From positions 124,001 to 188,000 of the forward strand of contig NZ_AEUD01000001.1 in assembly GCF_000192435.1 (NCBI RefSeq): a DNA stretch of 64,000 nucleotides, read 5' to 3'. Positions within the stretch are counted from its first letter, which is position 1; every line of letters starts with the position of its first letter. This document shows positions 34,312 to 44,170 of the stretch, piece after piece. The translations under genes were made by a program, and so were the position numbers. The stretch is from Gordonia neofelifaecis NRRL B-59395. GTDB lineage: Bacteria; Actinomycetota; Actinomycetes; Mycobacteriales; Mycobacteriaceae. The notes under the pieces were generated by a model, which worked only from the letters and a program-made list of their open reading frames with translations, ran no database searches and was not told the origin of the DNA.

Positions 34312-35139
34312 ATGAATGACGGCCCCGCACCCGATGCGACCGACCCCGACTCGCAAGTGCCCACGTGGCGATCCGGCACCCCGGACCCGACCGACGGCTG
34401 CGTCCGCAACGTCGGTGCGGCGCAGGTCCGGGTGGAGGAGGGAACTGAGGTCGTTCCGTCCGACCGGCTGCTGCTCGAGTGGATCGACCCTCGCGATCCG
34501 CGACGATCCGAGCAGCGGATGATCCGCGACTCCTGGCGGGTGCAGCGCATCCAATCCGAGTTCGTCTCGGGATTCGACGCGCTCGAGAACGTGGCAGAGG
34601 CGGTCACCGTCTTCGGTTCGGCGCGTGTACGGCCCGGTACGCCGGAGTACGAGATCGCGCGAGAACTGGGCAGACTCCTCGGACACGAGGGATTCGCCGT
34701 GATCACCGGGGGCGGACCGGGCGCCATGGAGGCGACCAACCGAGGCGCGTACGAGGCGGGTGCGGAGTCGATCGGGCTCAACATCGAGCTGCCGTTCGAG
34801 CAGCACTCCAATCCGTGGCTGACCCTGAGTATGAACTTCCGGTACTTCTTCGTCCGCAAGACGATGTTCGTCAAGTACGCGCAGGCGTTCGTGTGTCTGC
34901 CCGGCGGGTTCGGGACGCTCGACGAGCTGTTCGAGGCGTTGACCCTGGTACAGACCAAGAAGGTGCTGCGGTTCCCGATCGTGCTGATCGGTGCGGAGTT
35001 CTGGGGGCCGCTGGTGGACTGGCTCCGCGGCACCCTCGAGGCGGAGGGCAAGGTCTCGCCGGGCGACGTCGATCTGCTCCAGGTGGTGGACACTCCCGCT
35101 GAGGCCGTGGAGATCATCGTCCGGGCGGCTCGGTCATGA
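34312..35139 (+). CDS. LOG-family (TIGR00730-like) protein, long form
   Basis: 275 residues. The Rossmann-like LOG/lysine-decarboxylase-like fold is marked by VTVFGSARVRPGTPEYE, ITGGGPGAMEATNRGAYEAG and the signature PGGFGTLDELFEALTLVQT. LOG proteins cleave cytokinin or other nucleotide N-glycosidic bonds to yield the free base and ribose-5-phosphate. About 90 N-terminal residues, including a disordered acidic leader, precede the core. Its stop overlaps the second LOG gene (ATGA), so two LOG paralogues are made together. Confidence 0.8.
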   Translation: MNDGPAPDATDPDSQVPTWRSGTPDPTDGCVRNVGAAQVRVEEGTEVVPSDRLLLEWIDPRDPRRSEQRMIRDSWRVQRIQSEFVSGFDALENVAEAVTVFGSARVRPGTPEYEIARELGRLLGHEGFAVITGGGPGAMEATNRGAYEAGAESIGLNIELPFEQHSNPWLTLSMNFRYFFVRKTMFVKYAQAFVCLPGGFGTLDELFEALTLVQTKKVLRFPIVLIGAEFWGPLVDWLRGTLEAEGKVSPGDVDLLQVVDTPAEAVEIIVRAARS

Positions 35140-35672
35140 GCGCGATCTGCGTGTACTGCGCGTCGGGCCCCGTGGACTCCGCGTACCTCGCGCTGGCGGC
35201 CCGGACTGGTGAGGCGATCGCCGCCGCGGGACACACGCTCGTCTCCGGCGGCGGAAACGTCTCGATGATGGGCAGCCTCGCCCGCGGCGCACGCGAGGCG
35301 GGCGGTCGGACCATCGGCATCATCCCGGAGCACCTGATGGCCAAGGAGGTCGCCGACCTGGACGCCGACGAACTCATCGTCACCGACACCATGCGCGAGC
35401 GGAAGCGACTCATGGATGAGCTGTCAGACGGGTTCATCACGCTTCCCGGCGGCATCGGGACGTTCGAGGAGCTCTTCGAGACTTGGACGGGCGCATATCT
35501 CGGGGTGCACGACAAGCCCATCGTCCTGCTCAACCACGAGGGGTTCTACGACCCGCTCATCGGCTGGCTCGACGATCTGGCGGCGCGTGGATTCGTCGCC
35601 GACCGGGCGCTCGGCAAGCTGAAGGTATGTGCAACCGTGGGTGACAGCATCAGCTATCTGACCACCCGGTAA
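35136..35672 (+). CDS. LOG-family cytokinin-type phosphoribohydrolase (Rv1205-like)
   Basis: 178 residues. Compact LOG protein with ICVYCASGPVDSAYLALA, LVSGGGNVSMMGSLARGA, the catalytic-type MRERKRLM and PGGIGTFEELFETWT. The M. tuberculosis homologue Rv1205 is a LOG that produces cytokinins and must be kept low by proteasomal turnover. Gene order before fadD6 and folP2 agrees with Rv1205-Rv1207. Starts in the stop of the preceding LOG gene. Confidence 0.85.
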   Translation: MSAICVYCASGPVDSAYLALAARTGEAIAAAGHTLVSGGGNVSMMGSLARGAREAGGRTIGIIPEHLMAKEVADLDADELIVTDTMRERKRLMDELSDGFITLPGGIGTFEELFETWTGAYLGVHDKPIVLLNHEGFYDPLIGWLDDLAARGFVADRALGKLKVCATVGDSISYLTTR

Positions 35673-35713
35673 GGTTGCGGCGTTCACACGTAGGGCGAGG
35701 AGTGAGGCAGTCG

Positions 35714-37486
35714 ATGAGCACGAGCGTTCCGAACAAGGTCGGCATCACCGACATCGTGCGGGGAGTGGCCAAGATGGTGCCCGATCTGCCGTCGATGGCG
35801 ACGCACGTACCGGGCATGATCGTCCGCCCGCCGACCGCGAAGCGCACCATCGGGCAGATCTTCGCCAAACTGGCCGCCGACCACCCTGACCGCCCGTTCA
35901 TCCGCTGGCAGGGGGAGTCGCTGACCTACGGTGAGGTCAACCGGCAGGTGAACCGCTACGCGGCCGTCCTCGCCGGGCGCGGTGTCGGAACCGGCGACGT
36001 CGTCGGCATCCTCGCCAAGAACAGCCCCACCGACCTGATGGTCATCCTCGCGGCACTCAAACTCGGCGCTGTCGCGGGCATGCTGAACTACAACCAGCAC
36101 GGTGAGGTCATCGATCACAGCATGAAGCTGCTCGATGGCAAGGCGCTCGTGTACGACCCCGAGTGCGCCGACGCCTTCGCATCGATCAGTTCCGAGCGGC
36201 TGCCGGAGAACGTCCTCGACTTCGACGCGCTGAACGACGAGGCCGCGGGCAAGCCGGACGTCGATCCCGCGGTCACCAAGGACCTGCCCGCGTCGACCAC
36301 TGCGTTCTACATCTTCACCTCGGGAACCACCGGACTGCCCAAGGCGAGCGTGATGAGTCACAACCGCTGGCTCGCCAACTACGACGGGATCGGCGGCCTC
36401 GCGGTGCGCCTGCGTTCGTCGGACACCATGTACGTCTCGTTGCCGCTGTATCACAACAACGCGCTGTCGGTGTCGCTCGGCGCGGTGCTGGCGGCGGGGG
36501 CCTGCATCGCGATCAGCAAGCAGTTCTCGGCGTCGCGATTCTGGGACGACGTCATCCTCAACCGTGCGACCGCGTTCTGCTACATCGGCGAACTCTGCCG
36601 CTACCTGCTCGCGCAGCCGGCCAAGCCGACCGACCGTCGTCACTCGGTGCGCGTCGTGGTCGGCAACGGTCTGCGTCCGGAGATCTGGGACGAGTTCACA
36701 GAGCGCTTCGGCATCGATCGCGTGGTGGAGTTCTACGGTGCCAGCGAGCTGAACCTGGCCTTCGTCAACGCCTTCGACGTGAAGCGCACCGCCGGATTCT
36801 GCCCGCTGCCCTTCCGCGTGGTGGAGTACAACGATGATGGAACCGCCAAGCGCGACGCGGCCGGACGTCTGCGCAAGGTGCCCAAGGGCGAGCCGGGACT
36901 GCTGATCGCTGAGATCAGCGAACGCGTCCCGGTGGACGGCTACACCGAGTCGAGCGACACCGAGAAGAAGATCATCCGCGACGCGTTCAAGCGCGGCGAC
37001 GCGTACTTCAACTCCGGCGACCTGGTCCGGGAGCTGGGTTTCTCGCACATCGCATTCGTCGACCGGCTCGGCGACACCTTCCGCTGGAAGGGCGAGAACG
37101 TGGCGACCACCGAGGTGGAGGGCGCCGTCGACGGCCTGGCCGCCGTCCAGCAGACGGTCGCATACGGCGTGGAGGTGCCGGGCTGCGACGGGCGGGCCGG
37201 CATGGTCGCCGTGCAGTTGAGCGACGGCGCGGACTTGGACCCCAAGGAACTGGCCGACGAACTCTACGACGCGCTTCCGGCGTACGCCGTGCCGCTGTTC
37301 GTCCGATTCGTCCCCGAGATCGAGACCACCTCGACCTTCAAGAACCGCAAGGTGGAGCTGCGCAACGAGTCGTACACCGACCTCGGGGACGACACCGTCT
37401 GGGTGCTCAAGGGCAAGGCCGACGGCTACGTCCCGTTCTACGACGGCTACCCGGCCGACGTCGCGGCGGCCAAGGCCCCGCGCTGA
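35714..37486 (+). CDS. fadD6: Long-chain/very-long-chain acyl-CoA synthetase FadD6
   Basis: 590 residues from ATG 35714 (GAGGAGTGAGG upstream; GTG 35702 is possible). ANL adenylating enzyme with the P-loop YIFTSGTTGLPKASVMSHNR, the A5 motif GASELNLAFVN, the hinge region FRWKGENVATTEVE and a C-terminal domain. FadD6 belongs to the FATP-like branch that activates and helps import fatty acids. An uncharged or hydrophobic N-terminus (ITDIVRGVAKMVPDL) may associate with membrane. Order LOG-fadD6-folP2-gpgS matches Rv1205-Rv1208. Confidence 0.88.
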   Translation: MSTSVPNKVGITDIVRGVAKMVPDLPSMATHVPGMIVRPPTAKRTIGQIFAKLAADHPDRPFIRWQGESLTYGEVNRQVNRYAAVLAGRGVGTGDVVGILAKNSPTDLMVILAALKLGAVAGMLNYNQHGEVIDHSMKLLDGKALVYDPECADAFASISSERLPENVLDFDALNDEAAGKPDVDPAVTKDLPASTTAFYIFTSGTTGLPKASVMSHNRWLANYDGIGGLAVRLRSSDTMYVSLPLYHNNALSVSLGAVLAAGACIAISKQFSASRFWDDVILNRATAFCYIGELCRYLLAQPAKPTDRRHSVRVVVGNGLRPEIWDEFTERFGIDRVVEFYGASELNLAFVNAFDVKRTAGFCPLPFRVVEYNDDGTAKRDAAGRLRKVPKGEPGLLIAEISERVPVDGYTESSDTEKKIIRDAFKRGDAYFNSGDLVRELGFSHIAFVDRLGDTFRWKGENVATTEVEGAVDGLAAVQQTVAYGVEVPGCDGRAGMVAVQLSDGADLDPKELADELYDALPAYAVPLFVRFVPEIETTSTFKNRKVELRNESYTDLGDDTVWVLKGKADGYVPFYDGYPADVAAAKAPR

Positions 37487-37545
37487 GGTGGAGCCGCTCC
37501 GGGTCCGGCGGACGGCTCGCCGCTTGCGCCCCGTAGGCTGACAGC

Positions 37546-38424
37546 GTGAGCACTGCCCGTCCGGCCGCGACCCTCTGCGGCCGGCCCGTCGCCACCGACC
37601 GCGCGCTGGTCATGGCGATCGTCAACCGCACCCCGGATTCGTTCTACGACAGGGGATCCACCTTCTCCGACGACGCCGCCAAGGCGCGCATCGACGAGGT
37701 CGTCGCGCAGGGTGCGGACATGATCGACGTCGGCGGCGTGAAGGCCGGTCCGGGCGCGGAGGTCGACGCGGCGACGGAGGCGCAACGCGTGGTGCCGATG
37801 ATCGCGTGGATCCGGCGCACGCACCCCGACGTGCTGATCAGCGTCGACACGTGGCGTGCGGAGGTGGCCGCCGAAGCGTGCGAGGCGGGCGCCGACATGA
37901 TCAACGACACCTGGGCCGGCGTCGATCCGGCACTGGTGTCGGTGGCCGCGGCCGCCGGCGCGGGGATCGTCTGTTCGCACACCGGAGGCGCCCGGGTCCG
38001 GACCCGACCGCACCGCGTGGCTTATGACGACGTGGTCGCGGACGTGGTGGCCGAAGTCTCCGGTGCGGCACAGCGAGCACGTGACGCCGGCGTCAGGGAG
38101 GACGGGATTCTGATCGACCCGACGCACGACTTCGGGAAGAACACCCATCACGGGCTCGCGCTGCTCCGCCATCTCGACCGACTCGTCGACACCGGCTGGC
38201 CGGTGTTGATGGCGCTGAGCAACAAGGACTTCATCGGTGAGACGCTGAACGCCGATCTCGACGACCGGGTGGCCGGCACGCTCGCGGCGACGGCGCTGGC
38301 GGCGGCCCAGGGCGCCCGGATGTTCCGGGTCCACGAGGTCGCGGACACGCGGCGGGTGGTCGACATGGTCGCGTCGATCATCGGCACCCGGCCACCTGCG
38401 CGCACCGTGCGAGGCCTGGCATGA
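37546..38424 (+). CDS. folP2: Dihydropteroate synthase homologue FolP2
   Basis: 292 residues from GTG 37546. It is a TIM-barrel pterin-binding enzyme (LVMAIVNRTPDSFYDRG, IDVGGVKAGPGAEV, DVLISVDTWRAEVA, MINDTWAGVDP, IDPTHDFGKNTHH). It is the second DHPS homologue of actinobacteria, FolP2, for which mycobacterial data indicate no DHPS activity and an unknown role. It differs from FolP1 in the loop SFYDRG and the motif GGVKAG. It overlaps gpgS by four bases (ATGA), suggesting a function tied to that pathway. Confidence 0.85.
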   Translation: MSTARPAATLCGRPVATDRALVMAIVNRTPDSFYDRGSTFSDDAAKARIDEVVAQGADMIDVGGVKAGPGAEVDAATEAQRVVPMIAWIRRTHPDVLISVDTWRAEVAAEACEAGADMINDTWAGVDPALVSVAAAAGAGIVCSHTGGARVRTRPHRVAYDDVVADVVAEVSGAAQRARDAGVREDGILIDPTHDFGKNTHHGLALLRHLDRLVDTGWPVLMALSNKDFIGETLNADLDDRVAGTLAATALAAAQGARMFRVHEVADTRRVVDMVASIIGTRPPARTVRGLA

Positions 38425-39413
38425 ACCCCGGGCACGAGAACGCACCCTGGGTCGACCGCGGCGCGGGCGAGGCGCACTGGTCGGAGCGCCCCGACGGACC
38501 GTCGCTGCGCTCGCCGAGCACCTGGGATCACCCGGAGTGGTCGATCGCCGAGCTGGTCGCCGCCAAGAACGGACGGACGGTGTCCGTGGTGCTCCCCGCG
38601 CTGGATGAGGAGGACACCGTCGGGGGCGTGATCGCGACGATCGCGCCGCTGCTGGGGACGCTCGTCGACGAGTTGATCGTGCTGGATTCGGGCAGTACCG
38701 ACCGGACCGCCGAGCGCGCGCGTGCCGCCGGAGCGCGAGTGGTGACCCGCGAGGAGGCGATCCCCGGACTGCCGCCGGTGCCGGGCAAGGGAGAGGCGCT
38801 GTGGCGGTCGATCGCGGCGACCATCGGCGACGTGATCGCGTTCGTCGACTCCGACTTGATCGAGCCGGACCCGATGTTCGTGCCGAAGATGATCGGCCCG
38901 TTGCTGGCCGACCCCGACATCCACCTCGTCAAGGGCTACTACCGCCGCCCGCTGCGGACCGGTGACACCCAGCAGCCGGGAGGCGGCGGCCGAGTCACCG
39001 AGCTGCTCGCGCGGCCGCTGCTGACCGCGCTCAAGCCCGAACTCGGCGAGGTGTGTCAGCCGCTCGGCGGCGAGTACGCGGGTACGCGCGAACTGCTCGC
39101 CTCGGTGCCCTTCGCGCCCGGGTACGGCGTGGAGATCGGGCTGCTGATCGACACCTACGACAGGTACGGCATCTCGGGGATCGCGCAGGTCAACCTCGGT
39201 GTGCGGAGCCACCGCAACCGGCCGCTCCACGAACTGTCGGTGATGAGCAGGCAGATCGTGGCGACCCTGCTCGAACGGTGCGGTATCGCCGACTCCGGAG
39301 TCGGCCTCACGCAGTTCGTCCCCGAACCCGACGGCGGCTTCACGCCGCGGACCACGGAACTCCAGCACGGTGAGCGGCCGCCGATCCGCGAGCTCAAACT
39401 GTCGCTACCCTGA
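38421..39413 (+). CDS. gpgS: Glucosyl-3-phosphoglycerate synthase GpgS
   Basis: 330 residues. It is a GT-A-fold retaining glycosyltransferase (family GT81) that joins glucose from a nucleotide sugar to 3-phosphoglycerate, the first step toward methylglucose lipopolysaccharide. Motifs: SVVLPALDEEDTVGGVI, LIVLDSGSTDRTAERA, AFVDSDLIEPDPMFV (DxD metal site), and QPLGGEYAGTRELL. The C-terminus has VNLGVRSHRNRPLHEL. Order folP2-gpgS-Rv1209 homologue matches M. tuberculosis. Confidence 0.9.
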   Translation: MNPGHENAPWVDRGAGEAHWSERPDGPSLRSPSTWDHPEWSIAELVAAKNGRTVSVVLPALDEEDTVGGVIATIAPLLGTLVDELIVLDSGSTDRTAERARAAGARVVTREEAIPGLPPVPGKGEALWRSIAATIGDVIAFVDSDLIEPDPMFVPKMIGPLLADPDIHLVKGYYRRPLRTGDTQQPGGGGRVTELLARPLLTALKPELGEVCQPLGGEYAGTRELLASVPFAPGYGVEIGLLIDTYDRYGISGIAQVNLGVRSHRNRPLHELSVMSRQIVATLLERCGIADSGVGLTQFVPEPDGGFTPRTTELQHGERPPIRELKLSLP

Positions 39414-39418
39414 ACATC

Positions 39419-39784
39419 GTGGTGACTATCGGGCTCTATGTGATGGGCGTGGCCGTGCTGGTCGCGCTGATCTTCGCGGTGGTGTGGTTCGTGTTCGGGC
39501 GAGGCGAGGAACTGCCGCCCGTCCAGAAGGGCACCACGCTGACCAGGCTGCCGCGGGCCGGGATCACCGGCGACGACGTCCGGACGATCCTGTTCCAGCA
39601 GAGCTTCCGCGGGTACAAGGCGTCCGAGGTCGACTGGGCGCTCGAGAAGCTGGCTCGCGAGATCGACGAGCTGCGGGCGGTCGTGCACGACCTCCAGGCC
39701 CGCGACGATCTCGATGCGGCCGCCGCGAACACCGGTCCGATCCCGGTGATCGATCCGAAAAAGCGCCGCGACGAGCAACGATAG
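39419..39784 (+). CDS. DivIVA-domain membrane protein (Rv1209-like)
   Basis: 121 residues from GTG 39419, five bases after gpgS. One N-terminal transmembrane helix (IGLYVMGVAVLVALIFAVVW) is followed by a short DivIVA-type segment (ILFQQSFRGYKASEVDWALE, then a coiled-coil LAREIDELRAVVHDL). It probably sits at the membrane; DivIVA-like domains localise to curved membrane and poles. Matches Rv1209 by order. Role unknown. Confidence 0.7.
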   Translation: MVTIGLYVMGVAVLVALIFAVVWFVFGRGEELPPVQKGTTLTRLPRAGITGDDVRTILFQQSFRGYKASEVDWALEKLAREIDELRAVVHDLQARDDLDAAAANTGPIPVIDPKKRRDEQR

Positions 39785-39947
39785 ACGGATTGCCGGAATC
39801 GCCTCGCTCGCGATCCCGCACCGGGCGGCCCCAACGCAGGTGGGGGCGGTCACAACGACCCGAGGTCGGACTGCCCGGAGTGGACAGGTGTGCGCCAAGT
39901 ATCATGGGACCGAACATCGTGAAATCCACGTGAAGGGAGCACGACAC

Positions 39948-40115
39948 ATGGCGGCGATGAAGCCACGTATGGGGGACGGTCCGCTCGAAGCGGTCAAGGA
40001 AGGGCGTGGGATCGTCGTCCGGATCCCGATCGACGGCGGCGGTCGACTCGTCGTCGAACTGAACGACGAAGAGGCGTCGGCGCTGGGCGAGGCTCTGCGC
40101 GAGGTCACCGCCTGA
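39948..40115 (+). CDS. DUF3117 small protein (Rv1211-like)
   Basis: 55 residues, MAAMKPRMGDGPLEAVKEGR and so on, ending EEASALGEALREVTA. It is the nearly invariant actinobacterial DUF3117 protein; Rv1211 is the M. tuberculosis homologue. Start ATG 39948 is preceded by AAGGGAG. The 163 bases before it, after the DivIVA-domain gene, contain its leader and no other gene that I can see. Function not established. Confidence 0.85.
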   Translation: MAAMKPRMGDGPLEAVKEGRGIVVRIPIDGGGRLVVELNDEEASALGEALREVTA

Positions 40116-40135
40116 CCGATCGAGGCGGTTCGCGG

Positions 40136-40966
40136 TGGAACGCCGCGACTGGACGTCTGTCCTGTCCGGTCTGCTCGGACGGACTGGTCCCGGTCGGCGC
40201 ATCGCTGCGATGCGCCGCCGGGCACTCCTTCGACATCGCCCGTCAGGGCTATGTCTCACTTCTCACCGGCAAGGGCACGGTTCACCGCTCCGACACCGCG
40301 GAGATGGTCGCGGCCCGCAACCGGATCTTCGACGCCGGTCTCTACGACCCGATCGTCGACGCCGTGGCCGCGGCCTGCACGTCATCGGGGAGCATTCTCG
40401 ACGCGGGCGGCGGCCCCGGCCGGTACCTGGCCGCAGCGCTGTCGTCGGCGGGCGACGACGCCGTCGGCATCGGCCTCGACCTGTCCAAGTTCTGCGCGCG
40501 CAGTGCCGCCAAGCGGCATCCGCGAGTGCTGTCCGTGGTGGCCGACCTGTGGGCCGGTCTGCCGGTGCTGACCGGCGGTGTGGACACCGTCCTGTCGGTC
40601 TTCGCACCGCGCAACGTCGCCGAATCGGCACGCGCGCTCACCGAGGGCGGCCGATGGGTCATCGTCACCCCCGAACCCGGCCATCTCGCGGAGATCGTCG
40701 GACCGATGCACATGCTGACCGTCGGCGACGGCAAGTCCGGGCGGCTCGCGCGTGAACTGGCCGCGGACTTCGCCGAGATCTCCGAACGCCGAGTGCGGAC
40801 GACCGTGCGGTTCGACGAGTCGGCACTGATCGATGTCGCCGCGATGGGGCCCGCCGCCTTCCATCGCACCCGCGACGAACTCGCCGCGGCGGCCGCGGAA
40901 CTCGCAGGCCGAGCCGCCGTCACCGCCACTCTGGACGTCACGATCACGGTCGCGCGACGACGCTGA
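40136..40966 (+). CDS. rlmA: 23S rRNA (guanine-N1)-methyltransferase RlmA-like; start codon unresolved
   Basis: The conserved protein begins around codon 40148-40160 with LSCPVCSDGLVPVGASLRC then AAGHSFDIARQGYVSLL, the C-x2-C...C-x3-H zinc module of RlmA, and continues with GSILDAGGGPGRYLAAAL (SAM motif), FAPRNVAESARAL and a C-terminal TVRFDESALI. It modifies G745 or G748 of 23S rRNA. In this frame no ATG, GTG or TTG precedes the zinc module up to the DUF3117 stop; only CTG (40157 or 40112) is available. GTG 40135, with GAGGCGG upstream, is one base out of frame. The first in-frame ATG (40304) would delete the zinc module. A CTG start, a +1 shift or a sequence error are the options. Confidence 0.65.
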   Translation, partial: WNAATGRLSCPVCSDGLVPVGASLRCAAGHSFDIARQGYVSLLTGKGTVHRSDTAEMVAARNRIFDAGLYDPIVDAVAAACTSSGSILDAGGGPGRYLAAALSSAGDDAVGIGLDLSKFCARSAAKRHPRVLSVVADLWAGLPVLTGGVDTVLSVFAPRNVAESARALTEGGRWVIVTPEPGHLAEIVGPMHMLTVGDGKSGRLARELAADFAEISERRVRTTVRFDESALIDVAAMGPAAFHRTRDELAAAAAELAGRAAVTATLDVTITVARRR

Positions 40967-41024
40967 GCGTCTCGTTCGGCGATGCCGGGTGGTCGGGCCC
41001 GCGACGGCCGGATATGTTTGATCG

Positions 41025-42242
41025 GTGAGATCACAACCGCATGTTCTCGGAATCGTCCTCGCCGGCGGTGAGGGAAAGCGGCTCTTTCCGCTGACCGTGG
41101 ACCGGGCCAAGCCCGCAGTGCCGTTCGGCGGCTCCTACCGGCTGATCGACTTCGTGCTGTCGAATCTGGTGAACGGCGGGTACGAGCGGATCTGCGTGCT
41201 GACCCAGTACAAGTCGCACTCGCTCGATCGGCACATCTCCCAGACCTGGTGGTCGTCCGGGTTCCACGGAGAGTTCATCACGCCGGTGCCCGCGCAGCAG
41301 CGTCTCGGGCCGCGCTGGTACACCGGCAGCGCTGACGCGATATACCAGTCGATGAACCTCATCGACGACGAGGAACCCGACTACATCGTCGTCTTCGGCG
41401 CCGATCACGTGTACCGCATGGATCCCGCGCAGATGGTCGAATCGCACATCGCGACGGGTGCCGCGGTGACCGTGGCGGGCATCAGGGTGCCGCGCTCGGA
41501 GGCGCACGCGCTCGGCTGCATCGACTCCGACGGCGCGGGCAAGATCACCGAGTTCGTCGAGAAGCCCGCCGACCCGCCCGGCACGCCGGACGACCCCGAC
41601 GTCACGTTCGCGTCGATGGGCAACTACGTCTTCACCGCCGACGCGCTCGTCGACATGCTGAAGACAGATGCGGCCGACGGCGACTCGGACCACGACATGG
41701 GTGGCGACATCATCCCGGCCTTCGTGGCGCGCGGCGAGGCGTACGTCTACGACTTCGACGACAACGTCGTGCCCGGCCAGACCGACCGCGATCGCGGCTA
41801 CTGGCGCGACGTCGGGACGCTCGACTCCTTCTACGACGCGCACATGGACCTGGTGTCCGAGAATCCGGTCTTCAACCTGTACAACACGCGCTGGCCGATC
41901 CGCGGTGAGACCAGCCATCTCCCGCCCGCCAAGTTCGTCCGAGGCGGCTCGGCGAACGACTCGGTGGTCGGCGCGGGGACGATCGTCGCCGGTGCGACCG
42001 TCCACGGGTCGGTGCTGTCGAACAACGTCTACGTCGACGAGGGTGCGGTGGTGCAGGGCAGCGTGCTGATGCCCGGTGTCCGGATCGGCAAGAACGCGGT
42101 GGTCCGCAACGCGATCCTCGACAAGAACGTGCGGATCGCGGACGGGGGGCAGCTCGGCGTCGACCTCGAGCACGACCGTGAGCGCTTCGTGGTGTCGCCG
42201 GGCGGCATCGTCACGGTGGGCAAGAACACCGTCGTCGGCTGA
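41025..42242 (+). CDS. glgC: Glucose-1-phosphate adenylyltransferase GlgC
   Basis: 405 residues from GTG 41025. It makes ADP-glucose from glucose-1-phosphate and ATP, for glycogen, maltose-1-phosphate and capsular glucan. Motifs: [58 protein letters not shown], and a C-terminal beta-helix of hexapeptides ([20 protein letters not shown]). Its neighbour in M. tuberculosis, the divergent glgA/glgM (Rv1212c), is not next to it here; rlmA lies there instead. Confidence 0.92.
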   Translation: MRSQPHVLGIVLAGGEGKRLFPLTVDRAKPAVPFGGSYRLIDFVLSNLVNGGYERICVLTQYKSHSLDRHISQTWWSSGFHGEFITPVPAQQRLGPRWYTGSADAIYQSMNLIDDEEPDYIVVFGADHVYRMDPAQMVESHIATGAAVTVAGIRVPRSEAHALGCIDSDGAGKITEFVEKPADPPGTPDDPDVTFASMGNYVFTADALVDMLKTDAADGDSDHDMGGDIIPAFVARGEAYVYDFDDNVVPGQTDRDRGYWRDVGTLDSFYDAHMDLVSENPVFNLYNTRWPIRGETSHLPPAKFVRGGSANDSVVGAGTIVAGATVHGSVLSNNVYVDEGAVVQGSVLMPGVRIGKNAVVRNAILDKNVRIADGGQLGVDLEHDRERFVVSPGGIVTVGKNTVVG

Positions 42243-42254
42243 GCGTCGAGCGGC

Positions 42255-42830
42255 TCAGGAGACGGTCGGACGTAGCGCGGCGAGGCCGAGCGTGACCAGT
42301 CCGGGCACCGATTCGGCGTCGATCTCGGCGGGGAGGTCGGCGATCGGCCACCAGGCGAGATCGACCGACTCGTCGCTCCGCTCGATCGTGGGCAGCGAGC
42401 CGTCGGGCGCACGATCGGCGACGGCGGCGAACCGCACGTCGAGATGACGTGTCGGGACACCGAGCGAACACGTGATCGGGTGCGTGTGCAGTTGCACCGG
42501 CTCAGTGGACATCGTCAATGACGGCAGACCCGACTCCTCGAGTCCCTCCCGCAGTGCTGCCGACGCCAGGTCCGCGTCCTCCGGCTCGCAGTGGCCGCCG
42601 AGCTGGATCCATTTGCCCACGCGCGGGTGCAGGGTCAGCAGCACGTGTGTGAGTTCGGCGTTGAACACGATCACCGAAGCAGTGAGATGTCCTGCGGCAC
42701 AAGCACGTTCACATGCGATATCGGTGGCGGCCAGGAATGCCAGGTAGGCGTGCCGCATCGAGTCCTGGTGGGCGTCGGGGGCGGACCACCCGGTCAGAGA
42801 CTCGACGGCCGCGCTGTGCAGAGGGCTCAC
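42255..42830 (-). CDS. Nudix hydrolase
   Basis: 191 residues from GTG 42830, overlapping the fbiB stop (GTGA). The Nudix box is [20 protein letters not shown] followed by EESGL, a variant in which the spacing between G and the REUxEE part is longer by two residues; this form is frequent in one actinobacterial subfamily, from memory. Substrate is unknown. A downstream position in the fbiA-fbiB transcript suggests a link to F420 metabolism, but that is only context. Convergent with glgC, 12 bases apart. Confidence 0.75.
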   Translation of the reverse strand: MSPLHSAAVESLTGWSAPDAHQDSMRHAYLAFLAATDIACERACAAGHLTASVIVFNAELTHVLLTLHPRVGKWIQLGGHCEPEDADLASAALREGLEESGLPSLTMSTEPVQLHTHPITCSLGVPTRHLDVRFAAVADRAPDGSLPTIERSDESVDLAWWPIADLPAEIDAESVPGLVTLGLAALRPTVS

Positions 42831-44170
42831 AGTTCGATCACCAGCCCGTCGGTGTCCGGCCGAGACCGAAGCTCCATGGGCTCGGCCGGATGCCCGACGG
42901 CCACCGCCCCGAGCGGCTGCCAGTCGGCGGCCAGATCCAGCTCCCGTCGCACGACGTCGGCGGCGAAGATCGTCGAACCGACCCAGCAGCTGCCGATCCC
43001 GCGGACGGACAGCGCGACCAGCAGCCCGGACACTGCGGCACCGCCCGCGACGGTGAACATCGTGTTCTCGCAGGTGTTCCGCCGCGCGTCGGGGTAGTCG
43101 TGCATGCCGTCGCCGGTCAGTATCGGGATCACCAGTTCGGGCGCGTCGTACAGGATCTGTCCGCGCCGCACGCGTTTGGCGATCGACTCCGAGCTCTTGT
43201 CGTCGGCCGCCAGATCGGCGCGCCAGGCGTCGGACATCGCGTCGAGGAGGCTCCGTCGCCTGCGGTCGTCCCGGATCCAGAGGAATCGGATCGGATGCGT
43301 GTGGTGCGGTGCGGGCGCGGTCAGCGCCTCGGCGAAGGCGGCGCGCATCAACTCCTCCTCGACCGGGTCGTCGGCGAACCGGCGCACCGAGCGCCGGGTC
43401 AGCAGTGCCTGGCGGCGGCCCAGGTCGACGGCCTCCTCGACGCCGAGGCGGAACATGTCGTCGTCGAGGTCGCGGACCAGGTCGCGGGCGGAGGTGCCGT
43501 CGTCGACCGGAGTCAGACCTCGGACCACCGCGACGGGCACGCCGTCGAGCTTGCCCTTGACGAGGTCGGCGGCGGCGGCGAGTTCGTCGGCGACGGCGAT
43601 GTCGGTGACGAGCAGCGTGTTGCCGTACCCGTCGTCGACGCCGTCGTAGCCGTGGCTGACCGCGATGCCGGACGCGCCGATCGCGACGTCGGTCTGTCCG
43701 GTGCGCCAGGCACGGCCCATCGTGTCGGTGACGATCACGGCGACGTCGAGGCCGAACTCCTCGGCGAGTCGGGCGCGCAGACCTGCCGCGCTGGCGTCGG
43801 GGTCGAGGGGGAGCAGCGCGATCTGATCGGTCCGCACGTTGGACCCGTCGACGCCTGCCGCCGCCTGCACGAGGCCGTTGCGATTGGCGGTGATCAGGGT
43901 GCGGTTGCGGCGTGCGACGATCCGAACGGTCTCGGTGTCGATCAGCTTGCGGCGGAACGCGTCGCGCTCGTCCGGGTCGGTGGGCGCGTCGACCATCCGG
44001 CCCTCGGTCTTCGAGAAGACCTTGCTGGTCACGACGAGCACGTCGTCGTTCCGGATCCACGGTGCGGCGGCGATCAGATCGGCGGCGAGATCGCTGTCGG
44101 GCCCGAACTCGCCGAGTCCGGTGACGGGCAGGATCTCCAGGCCGCCGGGTGCGCGGTGATCGGCGGTCAC
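42827..44170 (-). CDS. fbiB: F420:gamma-glutamyl ligase FbiB with C-terminal nitroreductase-like domain
   Basis: 447 residues from GTG 44170, which overlaps the fbiA stop. The N-terminal ~240 residues are the CofE-like ligase ([52 protein letters not shown]). The C-terminal ~200 residues are an FMN nitroreductase-like domain ([50 protein letters not shown]). In mycobacteria this fusion both adds glutamates to F420-0 and reduces the dehydro precursor. Full-length and apparently intact. Confidence 0.92.
   Translation of the reverse strand: MTADHRAPGGLEILPVTGLGEFGPDSDLAADLIAAAPWIRNDDVLVVTSKVFSKTEGRMVDAPTDPDERDAFRRKLIDTETVRIVARRNRTLITANRNGLVQAAAGVDGSNVRTDQIALLPLDPDASAAGLRARLAEEFGLDVAVIVTDTMGRAWRTGQTDVAIGASGIAVSHGYDGVDDGYGNTLLVTDIAVADELAAAADLVKGKLDGVPVAVVRGLTPVDDGTSARDLVRDLDDDMFRLGVEEAVDLGRRQALLTRRSVRRFADDPVEEELMRAAFAEALTAPAPHHTHPIRFLWIRDDRRRRSLLDAMSDAWRADLAADDKSSESIAKRVRRGQILYDAPELVIPILTGDGMHDYPDARRNTCENTMFTVAGGAAVSGLLVALSVRGIGSCWVGSTIFAADVVRRELDLAADWQPLGAVAVGHPAEPMELRSRPDTDGLVIEL

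Noticed and set aside
40135-40755. Protein translated from GTG 40135 in its own frame
   Set aside because: Arg-rich composition without domains; the neighbouring frame encodes the RlmA zinc module and methyltransferase.
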